Positions 58,345-64,000 of a DNA stretch of 64,000 nt are shown here, piece after piece (positions within the stretch are counted from its first letter, which is position 1; the number at the start of each line of letters is the position of its first letter). The stretch is from CAWDYA01 sp963806495 (lineage in GTDB: Bacteria; Acidobacteriota; Polarisedimenticolia; JACPZX01; DASXTC01). The DNA is taken from contig CAWDYA010000007.1 in the NCBI GenBank assembly GCA_963806495.1, forward strand, positions 62,001 through 126,000, read 5' to 3'. Under the pieces are notes generated by a model that was not told the origin of the DNA, ran no database searches, and was given only the letters and a program-made list of their open reading frames with translations. Both the position numbers and the translations under genes were made by a program.

Positions 58345-58857
58345 TCAAACCTTCTTCGAGCTCAGAATCATGTACATGAACCGCCCTTCCATCCGGGCGT
58401 CGTTCTCGACGACGGCCAGCTCCCCGAGGTCCCGCTTGAGCCTGTCGAGGATGTGCCTCCCATAGCTTGGATGGGCCATCTCGCGGCCGCGAAACATGAT
58501 CGTGGCCTTCACCTTGTCACCCTCCTCGAGGAACCGCTGGATGTGCTTCATCTTGAACTGGTAGTCGTGTTCCTCGGTCTTGGGCCTGAACTTCACTTCC
58601 TTGATCTGGATCTGCTTCTGCTTCTTCTTGGCATCGTGGAGCTTCTTGCTCTGCTGGTACAGGTATTTGCCGTAGTCCAGGATCCGGCAGACAGGAGGTG
58701 CCGACTGTGGAGCGACCTCGACCAGGTCGAGCCCTTTCTCCTGTGCCAGCGCCAGCGCCGCCTGGGGCGTCATGATACCGAGCTGGCCGCCCTCCTCGTC
58801 GATAACCCGGATCTCCCGCGCGCGGATTCTCTCGTTGACTCGAACCTTGGTATCTAT
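58345..58857 (-). CDS. infC: Translation initiation factor IF-3, AUA start
   Basis: 170 residues. The N-domain starts VRVNERIRAREIRVIDEEGG; the C-domain has VCRILDYGKYLYQ, IKEVKFRPKTEEHDY and FRGREMAHPSYG. The first ATG (58773) would delete the N-domain, so it cannot be the start. In frame, TAA (58858-58860) is immediately followed by ATA (58855-58857), seven bases after a GGAGGT site (58865-58870). ATA is therefore the only plausible start, and IF-3 is known to discriminate against such codons in its own mRNA (AUU in E. coli). Autoregulation is inferred. Confidence 0.93.
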   Translation of the reverse strand: MDTKVRVNERIRAREIRVIDEEGGQLGIMTPQAALALAQEKGLDLVEVAPQSAPPVCRILDYGKYLYQQSKKLHDAKKKQKQIQIKEVKFRPKTEEHDYQFKMKHIQRFLEEGDKVKATIMFRGREMAHPSYGRHILDRLKRDLGELAVVENDARMEGRFMYMILSSKKV

Positions 58858-58928
58858 TTAAGTGACCTCCGGAGTGCCGTTGCCGAAACGGTGCCGGGGC
58901 ACCGCGCCGCCGGCCCGCGTCCCGCCCC

Positions 58929-60863
58929 TCATGGCATGAGGGACCGGGTGTTCACCGAATCCAGCAGTGTACTCTCGAACTCCGCGAGCGGTACGGCGCC
59001 GCGGTCTCCTTCGGAACGGGTGCGCACGGCCACCTGACCTGCCCCGGCCTCGCGGTCCCCGATGACGAGCATGAACGGGACCTTCTGGAGCTGGGCGTCG
59101 CGTATCTTGTGGCCGATCTTCTCGTTGCGCTCATCGATTGTTACACGGAACCCCTTCTCCCTGAGCGAGTCACGGACGCCCCGGGCGTACTCCACGACGC
59201 GATCGGTGATCGGCAGGATCGCCGTCTGCACCGGCGCGAGCCAGACGGGGAAAGCCCCCGCGTAATGCTCGGTCAGGATCCCGATGAAACGCTCCAGGGA
59301 CCCGAGCATCGCGCGATGGATCATGACCGGGCGGCCCTCGCCCCCCTCGGGCGTCACGTACTTGAGATCGAAACGCTCGGGAAGGGTGAAGTCCATCTGG
59401 ACGGTGCCGAGCTGGTGCTCCCTCTGGAGCGCGTCCAGCACGATGAAGTCGATCTTCGGCGCGTAGAACGCCCCCTCGCCGGCCGCGATCCTGTGCGGCG
59501 TGGCGTCCCTCGCGAGCGCGGCCTTCAGAAGCGTCTCGGCGCGATCCCACATCTCGACCGAGCCCTGCGACTTCTCGGGTCGCGTGGAGAGATACACCCG
59601 TGTCTCGAAGCCGAACACCGAGTAGCACTCGCGGATCATGCGGATGACGCCCGCCAGCTCGTCCTCGAGCTGGTCCGGTGTGCAGAAGACGTGCGCGTCG
59701 TCCTGCGAGAACGACCGGACGCGGGTGAGGCCCGCCAGCACGCCCGAGCGCTCGAACCGGTGCAGTCTGCCGAAGTCGGCCAGCCGCATCGGCAGATCGC
59801 GGTAGGAACGGCGCTCGTTGCGGTAGATCACCGTGTGTGACGGGCAGTTCATCGGCTTGATGGCGAACCGCTTGTCTCCCGCTTCGGCGAAATACATGTT
59901 CTCGCCGTAATTGGCGAGGTGACCGGATTGCTCGAACAGCGACAGATCGAAGATCTGCGGCGTGACGACTTCGTCATAGCCGTGTTTCCGGTAGAGCCCG
60001 CGCACGTAGTCGATGAGCGCGTTGTAGATGACGGTCCCCTTCGGGTGGAAGAAGGGGGCGGCCGGCGATTCGGGGTGAAAAGAGAACAGGTCCAGCTCCC
60101 GCCCCAGCTTCCTGTGATCCCGCTTCTTCGCCTCCTCGATGAGCGCGAGATGCTTCTCGAGGTCCTCCTTGCTGAAGAAGGCTGTTCCGTAAATCCGCTG
60201 GAGCTGGGCGTTCCGCTCGTCTCCCTTCCAGTATGCGCCCGCGACGGAGAGCAGCTTGAACGCCTTGATGCGCCCCGTGGTGGGCACGTGGGGGCCGAGG
60301 CAGAAGTCGATGAACTCTCCCTGGCGGTAGCACGAGACGACGGGGCCGCCTTTCTCACGCACGAGCTCGACCTTCAGCGCGTCGTGCTGATTCTCGAAGA
60401 CGCCGATCGCCTCGTCTTTTGGCATCTCGACGCGCTGGATCGGATGGTTCTCCGACGCGATCTGCCGCATCCTGTCCTCGATCCGCGCGAGATCCTCGGG
60501 GGTGAACGGCTCGGGACGCAGGAAATCGTAGTAGTACCCTTCGTCGACCACGGGGCCGATGCCGATCTGCACCTCGGGGAACAGATCCTTGACGGCGTGG
60601 GCCGTCAGATGGGCAGCCGAGTGCCGGAGCACCTCGAGCGCCTCGGGGTCGCGCGCGGTGAGAACTCGCAGGCTGCCGCCTTTTTCGATAGTGCGCCCGA
60701 GATCCTTGACCTCGTCGTCCACCATCACGGCGACCGCGTCCTTCGCGAGGCGCGGCCCTATCGACCGGACCACCTCGTCCAGGGAAACCCCCTTCGGGAA
60801 GGTGAGCTTCTTCCCGTCAGGGAGTGTCAAGACGATGGCATCGCCCGAGACTGTCGCCGACAT
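58929..60863 (-). CDS. thrS: Threonyl-tRNA synthetase
   Basis: 644 residues with all usual parts: an N-terminal TGS domain (1-60), editing domain with HSAAHLTAHAVKDLFP (HxxxH zinc-like motif) and SCYRQGEFIDFCLGPH, the catalytic class II core (MNCPSHTVIYRNERRSYRDLP, RLHRFERSGVL, FSQDDAHVFC, GRPVMIHRAMLGSLERF) and the anticodon-binding domain (VRDSLREKGFRVTIDERNEK begins it). It lies 27 bases downstream of tRNA-Val and 71 bases before infC. No T-box-like leader is evident. Confidence 0.97.
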   Translation of the reverse strand: MSATVSGDAIVLTLPDGKKLTFPKGVSLDEVVRSIGPRLAKDAVAVMVDDEVKDLGRTIEKGGSLRVLTARDPEALEVLRHSAAHLTAHAVKDLFPEVQIGIGPVVDEGYYYDFLRPEPFTPEDLARIEDRMRQIASENHPIQRVEMPKDEAIGVFENQHDALKVELVREKGGPVVSCYRQGEFIDFCLGPHVPTTGRIKAFKLLSVAGAYWKGDERNAQLQRIYGTAFFSKEDLEKHLALIEEAKKRDHRKLGRELDLFSFHPESPAAPFFHPKGTVIYNALIDYVRGLYRKHGYDEVVTPQIFDLSLFEQSGHLANYGENMYFAEAGDKRFAIKPMNCPSHTVIYRNERRSYRDLPMRLADFGRLHRFERSGVLAGLTRVRSFSQDDAHVFCTPDQLEDELAGVIRMIRECYSVFGFETRVYLSTRPEKSQGSVEMWDRAETLLKAALARDATPHRIAAGEGAFYAPKIDFIVLDALQREHQLGTVQMDFTLPERFDLKYVTPEGGEGRPVMIHRAMLGSLERFIGILTEHYAGAFPVWLAPVQTAILPITDRVVEYARGVRDSLREKGFRVTIDERNEKIGHKIRDAQLQKVPFMLVIGDREAGAGQVAVRTRSEGDRGAVPLAEFESTLLDSVNTRSLMP

Positions 60864-60890
60864 GATGCACCGATTGCTTGAAATAGAAAT

Positions 60891-60965
<75 letters not shown>

Positions 60966-61026
60966 ACGCATATCGGGGACGGGTGGAAATGGACCCGCGG
61001 CCACCCATAATGTCAAGTGGCCCAGA

Positions 61027-61056
61027 AATATAGCAGAGGGGTCGAATCAGTGTCAA
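61027..61056 (-). promoter_or_regulatory. Consensus promoter for tRNA-Val / thrS operon
   Basis: Read on the minus strand: TTGACA (61051-61056), 18 bases, TATATT (61027-61032). It would start transcription near 61020, about 55 bases before the tRNA, and lies within the first codons and leader of the divergent TMTC-like gene. Confidence 0.7.
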
Positions 61057-62633
61057 CGCGATCCGAGGCGGGCTGGCTGCGTCTCATGCCCCTCGTGGCG
61101 GGCGCGCTCGCGGTGGCGGTCTACCTCGGCTCGGTGGATAACGGATTCACATTCGACGACCCCTGGATCGTGGTGGAGAACCCCCTCGTCCGGGGCGATG
61201 GAAGCCTCGCCGAGGTGTTCACCGCCCATTACTGGGCCGGTCAGGAGCCCGCCGGCACCCTGTATCGCCCCCTCACCATCGCGACCTACCGGTTCAACCA
61301 CGACCTCGCCGGTTTGTCCCCCTGGAGCTATCACCTCGTCAACGTGGTGCTTCACGGCCTCGTGACGGTGCTGCTGTGCCTTCTCGCGCGCCGCCTCGTC
61401 GGCGATCCGGCCGCTGCCGCCGCGGCCATCCTGTTTGCGGTCCATCCGGTCCACTCGGAGGCCGTCGCCAGCGTGGTGGGCCGGGCGGAGCTGCTCGCGG
61501 CGCTGTTCGTGCTGGCGGCCTGGTACTTCAGGGAAAGGCCCCTGGTCGCGATGGCCCTCTTCATCTGCGGCCTGCTCTCGAAGGAGAACGCCGTGGTGCT
61601 TCCCGCCCTGCTGCTCGCCGAGGACATCGTCCTGAGGCGGCCTCCCGCCGGTGCGCGCGAGGCGGCGAGACGCTATCTGCCGTCGATCGGCGCGGTGGCG
61701 GCCTTCATGCTCCTCCGGCTGGCGGTTCTCGGTCCTCTGCTCGGATCGACACGGGGCCCCTGGGTCGACGAGCCGGTCCTTCCCCGCATCCTGACGGCGG
61801 TGGAGGTGCTGGGCCGCGAGATCCTTCTCCTCTTCTGGCCGGTGACGCTCTCGGCGGACTATTCCTACAACCAGATCCCGCCCGTCGCCAGCCCGTTCGA
61901 GCCGGGCTTCCTGCTCGGATTGGCCGCCGTCGGCCTCTGCGCCGCCGCCGCGGCGTCGGCCCGGCGACGTCTTCCGGGCGTGGCCCTCGGCATCGTGGTG
62001 TTCTTCGTCGCGATCCTGCCCACGAGTAACCTGCTCTTCGGCATCGGCGTCATCATGGCGGAGCGACTGCTCTACCTGCCCTCCGTCGGCTTCTGTCTGG
62101 CCGCCGGGGTGATGCTCGCCGCCCTGGGGGGGCGGGCGGCGCCGCAGCGGGTCGCCGCCGTGACATGCGGCGTCGCGCTGGCGATCGCCGCTCCACTCGG
62201 CGCGCGGTCCTGGCTGAGGGCCGCCGACTGGTTCGACCAGCGGACCCTCTTCGAGGCCACCGTGAGAACCTCCCCGCATAGCGCTCTCGCCCTGGTGAAC
62301 CTGGGCAGCATCTATCTGGAGGAAGGGCGTCTCGCCCGGGCCGAGGCGGCATATCGCCGTGCCCTCGCGATCGCTCCCGACCGGCCGGGGCCGTGGTACG
62401 ACCTCGGCAGGGTCCTCGAGGGTCGGGGGCGTCTCGACGAGGCGATCGTCGCCTATCGGGAGGCGGTCCGCCTCGACCCGGGCGCATCCGTCCCGCTCGA
62501 GGCCCTCGGTCGGGCGCTGACCGCCGCCGGCCGGCCGGGCGAGGCGGCCGAGGTGTTGCGGCGCGCCGTGGCGGGAAACGTCGGCGCGCCCCGTCCCGGG
62601 CCCGCCCGGAGCGATGAAGGCGTGCCGCGATGA
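61050..62633 (+). CDS. TMTC-like DUF1736/TPR membrane protein, second copy
   Basis: 527 residues, a paralogue of the protein at 30-32 kb but in one clean frame. Motifs: VDNGFTFDDPWIVVENPLV (GT-C-like acidic pair), YRPLTIATYRFNHD, SYHLVNVVLHGLVTV, HPVHSEAVASVVGRAELL, GLLSKENAVVLPALLLAED, ADYSYNQIP and MAERLLYLPS. About ten membrane helices precede three to four TPRs (ALVNLGSIYLEEGRLARAEAAYRRALAI; WYDLGRVLEGRGRLDEAI). It has fewer TPRs than the first copy. I chose GTG 61050 because GAGGGG lies eight bases upstream. Possible protein O-glycosyltransferase by analogy with TMTCs. Confidence 0.8.
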   Translation: MSTRSEAGWLRLMPLVAGALAVAVYLGSVDNGFTFDDPWIVVENPLVRGDGSLAEVFTAHYWAGQEPAGTLYRPLTIATYRFNHDLAGLSPWSYHLVNVVLHGLVTVLLCLLARRLVGDPAAAAAAILFAVHPVHSEAVASVVGRAELLAALFVLAAWYFRERPLVAMALFICGLLSKENAVVLPALLLAEDIVLRRPPAGAREAARRYLPSIGAVAAFMLLRLAVLGPLLGSTRGPWVDEPVLPRILTAVEVLGREILLLFWPVTLSADYSYNQIPPVASPFEPGFLLGLAAVGLCAAAAASARRRLPGVALGIVVFFVAILPTSNLLFGIGVIMAERLLYLPSVGFCLAAGVMLAALGGRAAPQRVAAVTCGVALAIAAPLGARSWLRAADWFDQRTLFEATVRTSPHSALALVNLGSIYLEEGRLARAEAAYRRALAIAPDRPGPWYDLGRVLEGRGRLDEAIVAYREAVRLDPGASVPLEALGRALTAAGRPGEAAEVLRRAVAGNVGAPRPGPARSDEGVPR

Positions 62634-62657
62634 GCGGGAGCGTCCCCTGCCGGCGAC

Positions 62658-62744
62658 ATCGCCTTCGTCACCGGCGTGGTGATGGCAGAGCGTCTGCTGT
62701 ACCTTCCTTCGATGAGTTTCCGTCCTGCGGCCGGCGCGCCATGA
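62658..62744 (+). pseudogene. Remnant of a third TMTC-like gene
   Basis: In one frame this 28-codon stretch reads IAFVTGVVMAERLLYLPSMS then FRPAAGAP and a stop. It matches the FGIGVIMAERLLYLPSVGFCLAAG region of the neighbouring gene (about 62038-62107) at both protein and DNA level. Nothing before or after it resembles the family, so it is a scrap left by duplication and deletion. The stop overlaps the ATG of the lipoprotein gene. Confidence 0.7.
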
Positions 62745-64000
62745 AGCTCCGTCTCGCGGCATCCGCCGTGCTTCTCCTGCTGGTGGCGTGCGCCGAGCTG
62801 CGGCCGGACCTGCACGCGGTGTATCCCGAGGCCGCGCGGATTCCGCACCGGCCCGTGATCATCGTGCCCGGCGTATTCGGCTCGCGTCTGAAGGACTCGA
62901 AGACCGGCGAGGTGGTCTGGGGGAAGTTCTCCAACCTGTTTACCAGCCGGTTCAAGCTGATCCTCAACCCGACGGGAGAACGGACCGATCTGCTGGACCT
63001 GCCGATCCGCTCGACGGACGTCACGGCCAATCGCGACCGCCTCGTGGCGTACGCCCTGTACGACGAGGTCGCGGGGCGGGCGTTCTACAGGAAGATCATC
63101 TCCACGCTCACCACCGTGGCCGGCTACCGGTACGGCGATATCGAGGACCCGCAGCCGGGAGAGGACTGTTTCGGGTTCTACTACGACTGGCGCCGCGACG
63201 TCGCCGAGAACGCGCGCCTGCTCGGAGAGGCGATCGATCGCGTCCGCGCCGTGCAGCCCGACCCCGGCGCGAGGGTCGACATCATCGCCCACAGCCTGGG
63301 CGGACTGGTGACCCGCTACTACCTCAAGTACGGCGAGCGGGATGTGCTCGGCGGCGGCGCCATCGAGCCGACCGGTGAGGGAGCGGAGAAAGTGGACACC
63401 GTCGTGCTGATCGGTGTCCCCAACGAGGGGACGCTGGACTCGCTCGAGGCCCAGAACGAAGGCGTCCGCATCGCGCGCAGGCTCCCTCCCGAGGCGATCT
63501 TCACGATGCCGGCCGCCTACCAGACGCTCCCCAGGATGCGTGTCGATCCGTTCATCGACTCGTCCGGCCGACCTCTCGCGATCGACCTGTACGACCCCCG
63601 GGTCTGGGAGAAATACGGGTGGTCGGCCTTCAGTCCGAAGCGCCTCGAGAGGATTCGTCTGGAGAGCGTGCGGGAGTTCGGACGCGAGGAAGGGCAGCGG
63701 CGCTACGAAGCCAGGCTGCTCGACATGCGCGCCTTCCTGGCCGCAGCGCTCCACCGTGCTTCGGCTCTGGTGCAGGCGCTCGACAGGACGAGCGCTCCCG
63801 AGGCCCGTCTCCGGTATTTTGCCTTCGGGAGCGACTGTTTCCCGACCCCGGCCCGGGCCATGATCCTGGAGGACAAGGACGGTTCCCTCCGGACGGTGAT
63901 GCGGGTCGACGACCTGCCCGACAGGATCGTGACACCGGAGATCCGGCAGCAGATGGAGGAGCCGGGAGACGGATCGGTCACCCGCTCCAGCCTGCTCGCG
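62741..64000 (+). CDS. LCAT-like alpha/beta-hydrolase lipoprotein, runs off window
   Basis: 420 codons with no stop before the window ends. The N-terminus is a lipoprotein signal (LLLLVAC, lipid-modified Cys17). The hydrolase part resembles lecithin:cholesterol acyltransferase-type esterases: PVIIVPGVFGSRLKD near residues 38-52, the FYYDWRRDVAENARLL block, and the nucleophile elbow IIAHSLGGLVTRYYLK (AHSLGG), with VVLIGVPNEGT afterwards. Expected late Asp and His of the triad lie beyond or near the end. It may be a phospholipase or acyltransferase at a membrane surface. The frame is also open upstream to 62630, but the signal peptide fixes the start at 62741. Confidence 0.82.
   Translation, partial: MKLRLAASAVLLLLVACAELRPDLHAVYPEAARIPHRPVIIVPGVFGSRLKDSKTGEVVWGKFSNLFTSRFKLILNPTGERTDLLDLPIRSTDVTANRDRLVAYALYDEVAGRAFYRKIISTLTTVAGYRYGDIEDPQPGEDCFGFYYDWRRDVAENARLLGEAIDRVRAVQPDPGARVDIIAHSLGGLVTRYYLKYGERDVLGGGAIEPTGEGAEKVDTVVLIGVPNEGTLDSLEAQNEGVRIARRLPPEAIFTMPAAYQTLPRMRVDPFIDSSGRPLAIDLYDPRVWEKYGWSAFSPKRLERIRLESVREFGREEGQRRYEARLLDMRAFLAAALHRASALVQALDRTSAPEARLRYFAFGSDCFPTPARAMILEDKDGSLRTVMRVDDLPDRIVTPEIRQQMEEPGDGSVTRSSLLA

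Noticed and set aside
62630..62740. Upstream in-frame start for the LCAT-like protein
   Set aside because: It would bury the lipoprotein signal peptide behind 37 arginine-rich residues.

Overview
The window looks like chromosomal DNA of a GC-rich, Gram-negative-type bacterium, probably from a metagenome-derived genome. The dense, often overlapping genes, the order thrS-infC-rpmI-rplT-pheS-pheT-zapB-like-zapA-6S RNA-rny-metallophosphoesterase-xseA-xseB-ispA-tlyA-nadK, and exported proteins ending in Cys-Pro fit Acidobacteriota or a neighbouring uncultured phylum. This placement is inference, since no 16S or similar marker is present. I see no insertion sequence, prophage, CRISPR array, integrase or attachment site.

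Layout. 1-9.6 kb: truncated AcvB/VirJ protein, inorganic pyrophosphatase, lone receiver domain, a large M36 (fungalysin) metallopeptidase, a cytochrome c, and a tandem pair of GAPDH-family genes whose first member lacks the catalytic cysteine. 9.7-22.2 kb: two exported amidohydrolases, DUF885 protein, type II NADH dehydrogenase, PutP-type symporter with a 36-residue partner, CAP-domain protein and PQQ-type sugar dehydrogenase. 22.3-30 kb: NAD salvage pair (pncB-pncA), acyl-CoA-type desaturase, ABC exporter pair, methyltransferase, BolA-Grx4 pair and a GST. 30-44.2 kb: cell-surface region with a TMTC-like membrane/TPR protein, two large exported proteins and a glycan-type cluster (two methyltransferases, GT-C membrane protein, asparagine-synthetase-like amidotransferase, GT2 transferase). 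44.2-46.9 kb: polytopic TPR membrane protein and CcmH-like protein on back-to-back promoters. 46.8-61 kb: one long minus-strand housekeeping block for translation, division, RNA turnover, DNA repair and isoprenoid/NADP synthesis, headed by tRNA-Val. 61-64 kb: a second TMTC-like protein, a scrap of a third, and an LCAT-like lipoprotein running off the end.

The most interesting observations are two in-frame pseudoenzymes. One is a GAPDH paralogue with Cys to Ala and Arg to Asn active-site changes, translationally coupled to a normal GAPDH. The other is an RNase Y whose HD metal site is largely erased while its membrane anchor, coiled coil and KH domain remain; it sits next to a 6S RNA gene and the YmdB-like phosphoesterase. 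Other notable features are an AUA start codon on infC, several probable leaderless promoters, a shared C-terminal module in three exported proteins, and a PheT without its OB-type tRNA-binding insert.

Caution on quality: many genes carry single-base frameshifts with intact protein motifs on both sides. They are sparse in 1-32 kb, very dense in about 32.8-43.8 kb, and nearly absent in 44-64 kb. I read most as sequence errors rather than decay, and coordinates of the affected genes span all fragments.
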